A DNA stretch of 64,000 bases from Pseudanabaena sp. UWO311 (GTDB taxonomy: Bacteria; Cyanobacteriota; Cyanobacteriia; Pseudanabaenales; Pseudanabaenaceae): the NCBI RefSeq assembly GCF_006937785.1, contig NZ_SJEE01000003.1, positions 124,001 through 188,000 on the forward strand, in the 5' to 3' direction. Below, one piece after another: positions 35,465-44,448 of this stretch (positions within the stretch are counted from its first letter, which is position 1; each line of letters begins with the position of its first letter). The translations under genes were made by a program, and so were the position numbers. Under the pieces are notes generated by a model that saw only the letters and a list, made by a program, of their open reading frames with translations, had not been told where the DNA came from and did no database searches.

Positions 35465-35482
35465 AAAGTAAAAAAGTAAAAA
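35447..35482. repeat. Heptamer tandem repeat GTAAAAA
   Basis: Five near-perfect GTAAAAA units in a row at the 3' end of the pglX remnant, just before the antitoxin start. An STRR-like slippage-prone heptamer array. Confidence 0.8.
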
Positions 35483-35484
35483 CT

Positions 35485-35712
35485 ATGCACCAAGTCACCT
35501 TACAAGACGCAGAAAAGCACCTCGCTAATCTCCTCGCAGAAGCCAACAGAGGCGAAGAAGTAATCGTGGTCAATGACGATGGCACATTATTTAAAATTAT
35601 TGCGATCGGTAAAACTCGACCAGTCCCAAAATTTGGCAGCGCCAAAGGCTTAATCAAAATGTCCGATGACTTTGACGAGCCATTAGAAGACTTTGCGGAG
35701 TATGCCCCATGA
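35485..35712 (+). CDS. Type II antitoxin (Phd/YefM-like)
   Basis: 75 residues. MHQVTLQDAEKHLANLLAEANRGEEVIVVNDDGTLFKIIAI is the Phd/YefM-type N-terminal DNA-binding fold, followed by an acidic toxin-binding tail (SDDFDEPLEDFAEYAP). The stop overlaps the toxin ATG by 4 bp (ATGA), the usual coupled arrangement. It should neutralise the downstream PIN nuclease and repress its own promoter. Confidence 0.9.
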   Translation: MHQVTLQDAEKHLANLLAEANRGEEVIVVNDDGTLFKIIAIGKTRPVPKFGSAKGLIKMSDDFDEPLEDFAEYAP

Positions 35713-36095
35713 AGCTCTTACTCGATACCCACGCTTTTTTATGGTTTATCGAAGGCAACCAAAATCTGAGTCTAACTGCCAAAAATGCGATCGAATCTCC
35801 AACTAATCAAAGGTATTTGAGCATAGCCAGTCTTTGGGAGATTGCAATCAAAGTCAGTATTGGCAAACTAGAGATAGGCATGACCCTCACAGAATTGGTC
35901 AACCGTGAGGTCTACGGCAATGCGATCGAGATGCTAGAAATACAGTCCCATCATCTCGATACCTTAGCGGGTTTACCGTTTCATCACAAAGACCCATTCG
36001 ATCGCCTTATCCTCTCTCAAGGATTAACCGAAAAAATGCCCATAGTTACTAAAGATGGGCTATTTGCCAATTATCCCGTAACCCTAATTTGGTAA
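35709..36095 (+). CDS. PIN-domain ribonuclease toxin (VapC type)
   Basis: 128 residues. Acidic metal-binding residues are present: D6 in LLLDTHAFLWF, E in SIASLWEIAIK, and D in HHKDPFDRLILSQ. A toxin of this type cleaves RNA when freed from its antitoxin. Coupled to the upstream antitoxin by an ATGA overlap. It lies in the gap between pglX and pglY, with a convergent Rpn gene downstream. Confidence 0.92.
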   Translation: MKLLLDTHAFLWFIEGNQNLSLTAKNAIESPTNQRYLSIASLWEIAIKVSIGKLEIGMTLTELVNREVYGNAIEMLEIQSHHLDTLAGLPFHHKDPFDRLILSQGLTEKMPIVTKDGLFANYPVTLIW

Positions 36096-36104
36096 AGATT
36101 GGCG

Positions 36105-36119
36105 GCGCGATCGCGCCGC
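36105..36119. terminator. GC-rich palindrome between convergent vapC-type and Rpn genes
   Basis: GGCGCGATCGCGCC is a perfect short palindrome around a HIP1 core in the 27-bp gap between the toxin stop and the Rpn stop. A weak terminator at best, as there is no T-run. Confidence 0.35.
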
Positions 36120-36122
36120 AAC

Positions 36123-36959
36123 TTATTCTATATTTCTCAGCCGCGCCACCTCCTCCACACTTAGCCCCGCAGCCCGACTAATCGCCTCATCATCCAAAAC
36201 ACCTAGCAACTGTCGCGCCATCTCCAACTTGCCCTCAGCCTTGCCCTGATTAATGGCTTTCTTAAACGCATTGCGCTGATCATGGATAAACATCTCCTGC
36301 ATCTCCATATCCTCAATTTGCTCAGGCGTAAGATTGATCTCATTGGCGATCGCAAAGGCTTGGCTAATCTCAGGCACAACATTCATACTTTCAGGCACGA
36401 TCGCCAACTGTCGCGCACATTTCAAGAAATATAACCACTTATCCGCCAAAGTTTCTAAATCATTAACATCTTTCTCAAACTTGGGCAGTTCCACAAATAC
36501 CAACTCAATGTCATAGATCGGATAATCAATCAAAAAGTCTTTCTCTTTGAGGATAAACCGCGAAATTAGTTGATCAATCTCTGGAAACATCTCGAAATCG
36601 GTAATCGTGAGCGCAATCACAGGATTGAGCAAGCTATAGTCCTGCCCCACTCCCAATTGATTAGAATAAGCCTTCGCCGCATTATACAAAATCCGCTTCT
36701 CAAACCCCTCAATATTTAACACCTGCATCTCGATAATTACGGTTGTCCCATTATCGAGATTAGCTTTGACATCGAGATAGGTTTGCTTAACACCGCGTAT
36801 TTTCGGTGCTAAATAAGGATTAAGAATCTCTAAATCTTGAATTATCGGTTTACCATCATAGAGAATGGCATTGAGAAAGCTAATCAAAATATCATGACTC
36901 TGTTCAGAGCCAAAGATCTTTTTAAAAGCATAATCAGTTTTCGGATTAATAAATCGCAT
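36123..36959 (-). CDS. Rpn-family recombination-promoting nuclease / PD-(D/E)XK protein
   Basis: 278 residues. The N-terminus INPKTDYAFKKIFGSEQSHDILISFLNAIL and the core VKQTYLDVKANLDNGTTVIIEMQVLN carry the PD-(D/E)XK D and E-x-Q residues; GFEKRILYNAAKAYSNQLGVGQDY is the adjoining family signature. The C-terminus has the EGKLEMARQLLGVLDDEAISRAAGLSVEEVARLR tail shared by cyanobacterial members. Rpn proteins are DNA endonucleases or putative transposases with a suspected anti-phage role. A Uma2 gene lies 11 bp upstream on the same strand, so the two form an operon. Confidence 0.9.
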   Translation of the reverse strand: MRFINPKTDYAFKKIFGSEQSHDILISFLNAILYDGKPIIQDLEILNPYLAPKIRGVKQTYLDVKANLDNGTTVIIEMQVLNIEGFEKRILYNAAKAYSNQLGVGQDYSLLNPVIALTITDFEMFPEIDQLISRFILKEKDFLIDYPIYDIELVFVELPKFEKDVNDLETLADKWLYFLKCARQLAIVPESMNVVPEISQAFAIANEINLTPEQIEDMEMQEMFIHDQRNAFKKAINQGKAEGKLEMARQLLGVLDDEAISRAAGLSVEEVARLRNIE

Positions 36960-36970
36960 ATTGCCCTACC

Positions 36971-37543
36971 TTAACTAAATTGCACCCGTTTATACAAATC
37001 TCGCAAACTGACCTCTAGCGGCACTGACACCAACTTAATTACAGCCCCCTCTCCCCTATGGGTCAGCAATACCCATCGATCTTCCGACTCCTTAACATAG
37101 TGATCGACTTCATAACCATTTTGATACACCAAAACATATTCCCGAAAGCTAGACAGCGATCGATATTGGCGAAACTTGCCATCATGATCGTAGCCTTGAG
37201 TAGAGCTAGATAAAATCTCCACAATCAAACAGGGATTAGTCACTTCCATCTGTCTTTGATCGACAAAAACAGGCTCACCCGCCACCACCATCACATCAGG
37301 ATAGGTATAACGATTATATTCAGGCATCCATAACCGCATATCGCTCATGAATGTCTCATAGGTTTGATCGCCAATTACTAGCGGTAAAAGCCGACAAAAA
37401 TTTAAGGCGATTTTGTTGTGATTTGCGGAAGCTCCTGCCATCGGGATAATTTCTCCATCAATAAACTCACTCTTAAATTCGGCTTTATCCTCTAAGGCTA
37501 AATATTCCGATGCGGTATATCGTTTAGTCGCGGCTAACACCAT
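36971..37543 (-). CDS. Uma2-family nuclease-like protein
   Basis: 190 residues, the compact Uma2 form. Core: RYTASEYLALEDKAEFKSEFIDGEIIPMAGAS, YTYPDVMVVAGEP and NPCLIVEILSSSTQGYDHDGKFRQYRSLSSFREYVLVYQ, with the D/E-x-K-like acidic and Lys residues. Followed by the Rpn gene after 11 bp and transcribed opposite to the BREX genes. Start ATG at 37541-37543. Confidence 0.92.
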   Translation of the reverse strand: MVLAATKRYTASEYLALEDKAEFKSEFIDGEIIPMAGASANHNKIALNFCRLLPLVIGDQTYETFMSDMRLWMPEYNRYTYPDVMVVAGEPVFVDQRQMEVTNPCLIVEILSSSTQGYDHDGKFRQYRSLSSFREYVLVYQNGYEVDHYVKESEDRWVLLTHRGEGAVIKLVSVPLEVSLRDLYKRVQFS

Positions 37544-37645
37544 ATGCGATCGCCTCCTAAAAATTGACCATAGTTAACGATTATAATAACCAGACAGGCG
37601 ATCGCATTACTTAACAAAAATAGTCTTTTAAAACTCTTACTGGGT

Positions 37646-38293
37646 ATGCATACCACACTCACCCCACCATCTGAGCGCATTTTACTTTCCAGCATTCGTT
37701 GGGAAACCTATCGCGCGATCGCCCGTGACTGCGAACAACAACCTCGCACCCGACTCACCTATGACCAAGGACAACTAGAAATTCGGATGCCCTCTGACCT
37801 CCATGAAACCTACAAAAAATTATTAGGTAGAATTGTTGAAGCCCTCACAGAAGCTTGTGAACTAGAGATTCGTAGCCTTGGCTCGATGACCTGCGATCGC
37901 CAAGATCTTGCCCGTGGCTTAGAACCAGACCAGTGTTATTACATCCAAAATGAAGCCGCAATCTGGGGGAAAGAAAACATTGATTTACAGACCGATCCAC
38001 CTCCAGATCTAGCGATCGAAATCGATATCACCAGCAGCTCACTCAATCGCTTCAAAATCTATGCCCGTCTGGGAGTACCTGAAATTTGGCGCTATGACGG
38101 ACAAGTACTAACCATATTTGTGCTTGAGTCATCAACGGATGGCGATCGCTATGCAGCTTCTCAATACAGTATCGCGCTGCCCTTCGTCAAAACCACCGAT
38201 CTACAAAGATTTCTCAGCCTTAAACCCACCGTTAAAGAAAATGCCTTAATTCGCCAAGTGCGGGAATGGGCGATCGCTAAAAATATTAAATAA
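37646..38293 (+). CDS. Uma2-family nuclease-like protein, adjoining pglY
   Basis: 215 residues. RLTYDQGQLEIRMPSDLHETYKKLLGRIVEAL, PDQCYYIQNEAAIW and PPDLAIEIDITSSSLNRFKIYARLGVPEIWRYDGQVL give the Uma2 fold and catalytic-like residues. The stop at 38291-38293 is 6 bp before the pglY ATG, so it is almost certainly cotranscribed and could be translated together with pglY-pglZ. It has little in common with the minus-strand Uma2 next door and is a separate acquisition. Confidence 0.92.
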   Translation: MHTTLTPPSERILLSSIRWETYRAIARDCEQQPRTRLTYDQGQLEIRMPSDLHETYKKLLGRIVEALTEACELEIRSLGSMTCDRQDLARGLEPDQCYYIQNEAAIWGKENIDLQTDPPPDLAIEIDITSSSLNRFKIYARLGVPEIWRYDGQVLTIFVLESSTDGDRYAASQYSIALPFVKTTDLQRFLSLKPTVKENALIRQVREWAIAKNIK

Positions 38294-38299
38294 AAGCCC

Positions 38300-41200
38300 A
38301 TGACGCTCCTCAAAGACCTAATCGAAATTCCTGAAAGCCTCCAAAAAGGTGACTTTGTACTCAATCTGTCATCAGTGGCGAATGATGCCGATAAGATCCT
38401 GCGCGATTATGTCGTTACGCCCGAATTACAGAAATGCTTTGAAAAAGCACTCAACTTTATCCGCAGCACTCTCCAAACCAACGTCAGTAAGGCAACTTAT
38501 CTACATGGCAGCTTTGGTAGCGGCAAAAGCCACTTTATGGCTGTCCTCTACCTCATCCTCAAAGGCAACCTCACCGCCCGCAGCATCAACGAACTCGCAC
38601 CCGTAATCGCCAAAAATAACGAATGGGTCACAGGTAAAAAGTTCCTTTTAGTTCCGTACCATGCGATCGGCTCCGAAAATATGGAGTCCTGCATCCTTGG
38701 TGGCTATGTCGATTTCATCCGCCGCACCCATCCCGAAGCACCGATTCCAGGCGTATATCTTGCGGAAGGAATGTTTCAAGATGCCGCAAATCTGCGATCG
38801 CAAATGGGCGATGTCGCTTTTTTTGCAGCGCTCAATGGCGCAAATGCCACTAATACTGGCTGGGGTGAAATTGCCGCCAATGATTGGAATGTTGAGAGTT
38901 TTGAAAAAGCCACCAATGCACCACCCGCAACCGAAGTGCGATCGCAAATCATCGGTGCATTGATTAAAGCTTTTTTCAATTCCTACGATCAACAAGCCAA
39001 AGGCGAAGCTTTTCTATCTCTTGATAAAGGACTATCAGTAATCAGTCAGCACGCCAAGAGCCTCGGCTATGATGCCCTCATTTTATTTCTTGATGAATTG
39101 ATTCTCTGGTTAGCCAGTCGCGCCACCGACTTAAGCTTTATCCATCGCGAAGGACAGAAACTCTCCAAACTCGTCGAAGCTCAAACCCCCGATCGCCCAA
39201 TTCCGATTGTCAGCTTTGTGGCAAGACAGCGCGACCTCAGCGACCTAATCGGCAATGCTGTCCCTGGAGCCGAACGCCTTAACTTTAGTGATGCCCTCAA
39301 ACATTGGGAAGGCAGATTCGATCGCATCGTTCTCGAAGATCGCAACTTACCTGCGATCGCCCAAAAGCGCGTTCTCCGTCCTAAAAATCCTGCCGCCACA
39401 ACCGAGATTGATGCCGCCTTTGACAAAACTCTCAGCATTCGTGAAGCAGCCATGAATGTCCTACTTACCCGCGAAGGCGATCGGGAAATGTTTCGACAAG
39501 TCTATCCATTTAGCCCCGCCTTGATTCAAGCCCTAATCGCCGTCTCTAGCGTCCTCCAACGCGAACGCACCGCCCTCAAAATCATGGTGCAAATGCTTGT
39601 GGACAGGCGCGATTATCTTGCCGTTGGAGATATTCTGCCCGTGGGAGATTTATTTGATGCGATCGCCCATGGGGACGAATCCTTCAGTCCCGAAACAGCC
39701 TTTCATTTTGACAATGCCAAGCGGCTCTACCATCAAAAACTGCTGCCCATGATTGAGAAGCAGCACGGTTTGCGCCGCGAAGAATTTGAACTTCTGTTAG
39801 AGAATGACCCCAAGCGCATTGCCTTTTTCAACGACGATCGCTTGATTAAAACTCTACTATTATCGGCGCTTGTGCCTGAAGTGGAAGTCTTGCGCAGTCT
39901 CACGCCCGAACGTCTGTCTGCACTCAACCACGGCACTATCAAAGCCCCGATTCCAGGGAGAGAAGGACAGATCGTTTTGCAAAAATGTCGGCAATGGGCT
40001 GGCACTATCGGCGAAATTCGTCTCACCGAAGGTAATATGCCAACAATCTCTATTCAGCTTTCTGGAGTGGATACCGAGAGCATCATCGCCCAAGGCAAGC
40101 GCGAAGACAACCATGGTAATCGGATCAGGCTCGTGCGTGACTTATTATTCAAGCAACTAAACATCCAAGGCGAAGATGAACTAGAGCAGAGTTTTACCCA
40201 TCTTTGGAAAAACACAAGACGCTCCTGTACAGTCATGTTTCGGAACATTCGCGAACTACCTTTCACCGTCCTAGAAAACAATAGCGATCGCTGGAAAATT
40301 ATCATCGACTATCCCTTTGATGTCGATACCCATACCCCGCGTGATGATATCAGTCGGATTCAATCCTTCAGCGAAGATCATCCCCAAGGAGCCAAGACCC
40401 TAGGTTGGATTCCTGCCTTTCTCAGTGAAGACGCTCTCACCGATCTTGGTATGCTCGTTACCCTTGAGCATATTCTCGCTGGCACAGGCGAACGGTTTGC
40501 CCAGTTTGCGAATAATCTCTCAGCACAGGATCGTCAAGCCGCAAAGTCCTTATTAGAAAATCAGCGCAGCAGTCTCCACCAAAGAGTTTTACATCATTTA
40601 GAAGTAGTCTATGGACTCGAATCTTCCGATACTAATTCCATTAACTCTGCGCGATCGCTCGAATTAAACGAACGTTTTCAATCCCTTTACGAAGGACTAC
40701 AGCTCCAGCCGCCTGTGGCTTCTACCCTGCGAGATGCACTTACCAATTTATTAGAACAAGCACTAGTTTACGAATTTCCCTCCGCACCAGAATTTGAAGC
40801 CGAAATTGAAGCCAGTAATAATCTTGAGAAAGTCTATCGCGTGATCCTTGATGCAACCCAGCAAAACGATGGCAGAATTGCGATCGAAGATCGGAAACTC
40901 CGCCTACTAGTTCGCCAAATTGCCAATCCATTATTACTAGGCGAAATGGCTCCAGATGCCACCCACTTTGTGCTCGGACAGCATTGGAAGCAACTCTTCA
41001 CACGCAAAATTGCGGAAGCAGGCGGAGCGATATCCGTAGGGCAGTTGCGCCGTTGGCTTGATGAGCTAAAACCAATGGGACTACCTGCGATCGCCCAAAA
41101 TCTCGTCATACTCATCTTCACGGCGCAAACCAATCGCCTTGCTTATCGCAGCAATCTCGCGATCGAGCCAACCCTCAAATCTCTGCCCGATGATATCGAG

Positions 41201-42079
41201 TTTCGCACCCAACAGCTTCCCGATGAAGCAATATGGCAAGTTGCCCTAGATCGCGCCAGTAGCATTTTTAATGTGCAAATCTCTAGATTGCTCAATGCTC
41301 AAAATGTCGCCATCCTCAATGAACAAATCGCCAATCTCGCATCAGAAAATATCGACCATGCCAAACACTATGCCAATATACTCACTGACTCTATAAAACG
41401 ATTTGCGATCGCCAATCAGATCAATAAAAACTGCGATCGGCTGCAAACAGCTCTAGCGATCAGTCATGCTCTCGAAAGACTCAAAGCCAGTAAATCAGAA
41501 GACGTAATCAATATCCTGGCGGATATTACGATCGCTACCTCTGAGACTGCGATGAAAGAATGTTTCAGGCAACTAAAAACACTTGGTAAATCTTTGGATC
41601 GTGCAAATTGGGAAATTCTCAGCGCCATTCAGGTCATAAGCCAAGATATAACTGATGAGCGCTCAGCTGAAGTTAAAACTTTGCTAGATAACCTGACCTA
41701 TGCCCTTAGTGGCGATGAATATGCGATCGCCTTATCACCTGTACTTAAAGATTCAGAAGCTAAAGCCACCCGCATCCTTACAGCAAAGCCAAAAAATATC
41801 CCATTGCCAACCTCTGCCCCATTTCCCCTATTACCTAACCAGCCCACTCAAATTGCCGCTGATTCTACAAAGCCACTAACCCATACCCAATCATTAGCCA
41901 CAAATATTAATCCAACCATCACACCTGCTCCACCGCTCCCAACTAGCGAACAAATCATTAGTCAAGAAAACCATGAAAACATTAATCTAGCCGAAGCCGA
42001 GCAACTTCTCAGTAGTTTAAAATCACAGCAAAAACAAAATCAAAAAATCCGTATTAATTTAAGTTGGATTGTCGAATAA
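38300..42079 (+). CDS. pglY: BREX type 2 ATPase PglY
   Basis: Large P-loop ATPase of the Pgl/BREX-2 system. 1259 residues. The N-terminus MTLLKDLIEIPESLQKGDFVLNL is family-like. Walker A GSFGSGKSH is at about residue 70, and the Walker B-like ALILFLDELILWLAS at about 253. The C-terminal half is helical, with a Pro/Thr/Gln linker near the end (PLPTSAPFPLLPNQPTQ) and a LEQLLSSLKSQQKQNQ-like tail. Intact over its length; no frameshift seen. Four bases (TAAACAATG junction) before pglZ, so both are one transcriptional unit led by the Uma2 gene. Confidence 0.93.
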   Translation: MTLLKDLIEIPESLQKGDFVLNLSSVANDADKILRDYVVTPELQKCFEKALNFIRSTLQTNVSKATYLHGSFGSGKSHFMAVLYLILKGNLTARSINELAPVIAKNNEWVTGKKFLLVPYHAIGSENMESCILGGYVDFIRRTHPEAPIPGVYLAEGMFQDAANLRSQMGDVAFFAALNGANATNTGWGEIAANDWNVESFEKATNAPPATEVRSQIIGALIKAFFNSYDQQAKGEAFLSLDKGLSVISQHAKSLGYDALILFLDELILWLASRATDLSFIHREGQKLSKLVEAQTPDRPIPIVSFVARQRDLSDLIGNAVPGAERLNFSDALKHWEGRFDRIVLEDRNLPAIAQKRVLRPKNPAATTEIDAAFDKTLSIREAAMNVLLTREGDREMFRQVYPFSPALIQALIAVSSVLQRERTALKIMVQMLVDRRDYLAVGDILPVGDLFDAIAHGDESFSPETAFHFDNAKRLYHQKLLPMIEKQHGLRREEFELLLENDPKRIAFFNDDRLIKTLLLSALVPEVEVLRSLTPERLSALNHGTIKAPIPGREGQIVLQKCRQWAGTIGEIRLTEGNMPTISIQLSGVDTESIIAQGKREDNHGNRIRLVRDLLFKQLNIQGEDELEQSFTHLWKNTRRSCTVMFRNIRELPFTVLENNSDRWKIIIDYPFDVDTHTPRDDISRIQSFSEDHPQGAKTLGWIPAFLSEDALTDLGMLVTLEHILAGTGERFAQFANNLSAQDRQAAKSLLENQRSSLHQRVLHHLEVVYGLESSDTNSINSARSLELNERFQSLYEGLQLQPPVASTLRDALTNLLEQALVYEFPSAPEFEAEIEASNNLEKVYRVILDATQQNDGRIAIEDRKLRLLVRQIANPLLLGEMAPDATHFVLGQHWKQLFTRKIAEAGGAISVGQLRRWLDELKPMGLPAIAQNLVILIFTAQTNRLAYRSNLAIEPTLKSLPDDIEFRTQQLPDEAIWQVALDRASSIFNVQISRLLNAQNVAILNEQIANLASENIDHAKHYANILTDSIKRFAIANQINKNCDRLQTALAISHALERLKASKSEDVINILADITIATSETAMKECFRQLKTLGKSLDRANWEILSAIQVISQDITDERSAEVKTLLDNLTYALSGDEYAIALSPVLKDSEAKATRILTAKPKNIPLPTSAPFPLLPNQPTQIAADSTKPLTHTQSLATNINPTITPAPPLPTSEQIISQENHENINLAEAEQLLSSLKSQQKQNQKIRINLSWIVE

Positions 42080-42082
42080 ACA

Positions 42083-44392
42083 ATGATCGTCCCCAGTATC
42101 AATCAAATTAAGGTGCAAGTTACGACCATTCGCAAAAAAAGTGAAAATGCCAAATTCATTGGTATTCACACTTCAGGACAATGGATTAGCGAAACAGTGC
42201 AAACCGATGGCGATATCACCATTTACATTCATCCATGTAAATCTCCTCTAGCAATCCGCTTAATCATGCGAGATGTCATGCAAGATGCAATCCGCAATCT
42301 AGATCAAGATCGTCAAAACAATAAAATCCACGTTCTTCTAACTCCCCTAGAAGACAACGATCTTGGCGAAGATATTCTCATGCGATTGGCTAAACGGAAA
42401 CTTTTGGCGATCGATGTTTGGGAAGTCGTCAAATCCTTATTTCAAGCAAATGCGATCGATCCACGTCTGCGGAAAGAACGCTGGATCGCCGAATATTTGA
42501 TTGATTGGAGTAGCACCGATAGTTATGCACCTGTTAGCAACGGCTTTCTCGATGCCGAGACAGTTTGGACAATCCTTTTAAATCGCGGTTTAGACATTTC
42601 CGATTTCTCTCCCGATTTACCATATATTTTGAAATGGTCAATAGATAACGATCGTATTACTAAACTCAAAACTGCTCCACCGATCTTTCAACAAGCCGTA
42701 ATTGCTTACCTCACAAATCTTGTCGGCAGAACAGCTCATTACATATTGCGCTGTGCCTGCCAAACAGAACGCAACGATTTAGTCTCTCTAGGCTTAGTAT
42801 TTGGAGTTTTATTTCATCCCCAAGCATCAGGAAAGCTGGATAAGGCGATCGGTAAAATCGAAGAGCGCTATTTACAAGGAGAAAGCCTAACTCCCGATTT
42901 GGGAATTGCTTGGCGAGATGCAACTCAGGAAGTGATTCAATGGCGTTTATCATCAGAAATCCAACAGCGATCGCAAATCTTGCATCGCGCCGACGAGATT
43001 TTGCAAGAAGTTGGTGCTAGTCATCTAGCCCACCTCAGCGAGATCTCACCACTAGGTTTTCATCAGCGACTTGAGTCCTTTGGACAAACTCTATCGTCTA
43101 TTCTAAAAAAATCACTCAAAAACTCCAGTGGATTAAAAAAACTGCTCGCTTGTCGTCATGAAGTATTAGGACATACCTTAGCTAAAGAGGAGCAATATCG
43201 TAGTCGCATCAATAATCTCGATATGGCGATTAGGCTGTGTAAGTGGGTTCAACAACAAACAGAGACAAATTCTTTGCCACAATCCCTAACGGGCGCGATC
43301 GACATTGAACTCAGTGACAACTGCTTTGCAGACTGGGCAAGACATTCGCTGACTGCCGATGAGCCGTTACAAATACTTTCAGCCGCCTATGCTGAGCTTT
43401 TTAATCTTGCTGTCAAAGCACGCGAAGACCATTCACAAAACTTTGCCCATCTTTTTGCTAGTTGGACAGAGTTAGGCTCAAATAACAATGAAGTATTAAA
43501 TGGAGTATTAGTAGTTGAAAATGTTCTCAAAGATATCGTTGCACCGATCGTATCTCACAATCCAGTTCTTTTGATTGTTTTAGATGGAATGAGTATGTCA
43601 GTATGTTTTCAACTACTAGAAAATATCACTCGTCAAGGTTGGTTACTATTGCACAAAGAAGATCGAGATTTTCCAGTAATACCAGCCCTAGCCACAGTTC
43701 CATCAATCACTGAAATATCACGTACTAGCTTATTGTGTGGGCGAGTAAGAAGTGGTAGTGCAAAGGACGAAACCTCTGGATTTACATTTCATCCTGACCT
43801 TAACGAGCGCAGCAAACAACAGAAAAAACAAGCTCCTCTCCTATTCCATAAAACCCATCTACAAGGAGAAGAAGATGTAACTCTTAGCCAAGATGTGCGC
43901 CAAGCAATTGCATCTAGTGATCGCCTAGTCATCGGTGTAGTTGTCAATGCGATCGATGACCGTCTAACTAAAGGTGAGCAGTTGCATGTGAACTGGACAC
44001 AGCAATCCATAAACCTCCTCCCTGCTCTTTTACATGAAGCAAAAAATAGCGATCGCATCGTGATTTTGGCAAGCGATCATGGCCATATTATTGAGCATGG
44101 AACTAAACTAATATCTACAACAGAGGGAGGCGAAAGATGGCGACCTGATGATGGCAATCTTACAGACCAAGAATGTCGATTGACTGGAAGTCGAGTTGTT
44201 GCATCGGAACACAGGGTAGTAATTGCACCTTGGTCAGAGCAGCTTCGCTATAAGCCCAAAAAAAATGGATATCATGGTGGAGTCAACCCCCAAGAGTTAG
44301 TAACTCCTGTTGCAGTATTATCTTCAGGAAAATCTTTCCCTAGTGGTTGGATAGAGTCACTAAATAAGTTTCCTAGTTGGTGGAATATTTAA
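42083..44392 (+). CDS. pglZ: BREX type 2 phosphatase-domain protein PglZ
   Basis: 769 residues. N-terminal part IHVLLTPLEDNDLGEDILMRLAKRKLLAIDVWEVVKSLF is PglZ-like. The alkaline-phosphatase superfamily domain starts near 480 with PVLLIVLDGMSMSVCFQLL and has the second metal site in VILASDHGHIIEHGT near 655, then the VIAPWSEQLRYKPKKNGYHGGVNPQELVTPVAVL end. Metal-binding Asp and His are retained. It directly follows pglY. The set lacks brxD and brxHI within this window. Confidence 0.95.
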   Translation: MIVPSINQIKVQVTTIRKKSENAKFIGIHTSGQWISETVQTDGDITIYIHPCKSPLAIRLIMRDVMQDAIRNLDQDRQNNKIHVLLTPLEDNDLGEDILMRLAKRKLLAIDVWEVVKSLFQANAIDPRLRKERWIAEYLIDWSSTDSYAPVSNGFLDAETVWTILLNRGLDISDFSPDLPYILKWSIDNDRITKLKTAPPIFQQAVIAYLTNLVGRTAHYILRCACQTERNDLVSLGLVFGVLFHPQASGKLDKAIGKIEERYLQGESLTPDLGIAWRDATQEVIQWRLSSEIQQRSQILHRADEILQEVGASHLAHLSEISPLGFHQRLESFGQTLSSILKKSLKNSSGLKKLLACRHEVLGHTLAKEEQYRSRINNLDMAIRLCKWVQQQTETNSLPQSLTGAIDIELSDNCFADWARHSLTADEPLQILSAAYAELFNLAVKAREDHSQNFAHLFASWTELGSNNNEVLNGVLVVENVLKDIVAPIVSHNPVLLIVLDGMSMSVCFQLLENITRQGWLLLHKEDRDFPVIPALATVPSITEISRTSLLCGRVRSGSAKDETSGFTFHPDLNERSKQQKKQAPLLFHKTHLQGEEDVTLSQDVRQAIASSDRLVIGVVVNAIDDRLTKGEQLHVNWTQQSINLLPALLHEAKNSDRIVILASDHGHIIEHGTKLISTTEGGERWRPDDGNLTDQECRLTGSRVVASEHRVVIAPWSEQLRYKPKKNGYHGGVNPQELVTPVAVLSSGKSFPSGWIESLNKFPSWWNI

Positions 44393-44395
44393 GCT

Positions 44396-44436
44396 TCACA
44401 AGCAAAAGGCAGCGATTCGCTGCCTTTTGCTTGTGA
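44396..44436 (+). terminator. Hairpin terminator of pglZ
   Basis: A perfect 19-bp stem (44396-44414 with 44418-44436, loop ATT) starts 4 bp after the pglZ stop. It is also 13 bp from the end of the convergent VIT/VWA gene. Confidence 0.85.
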
Positions 44437-44448
44437 GACTTTGCGATT

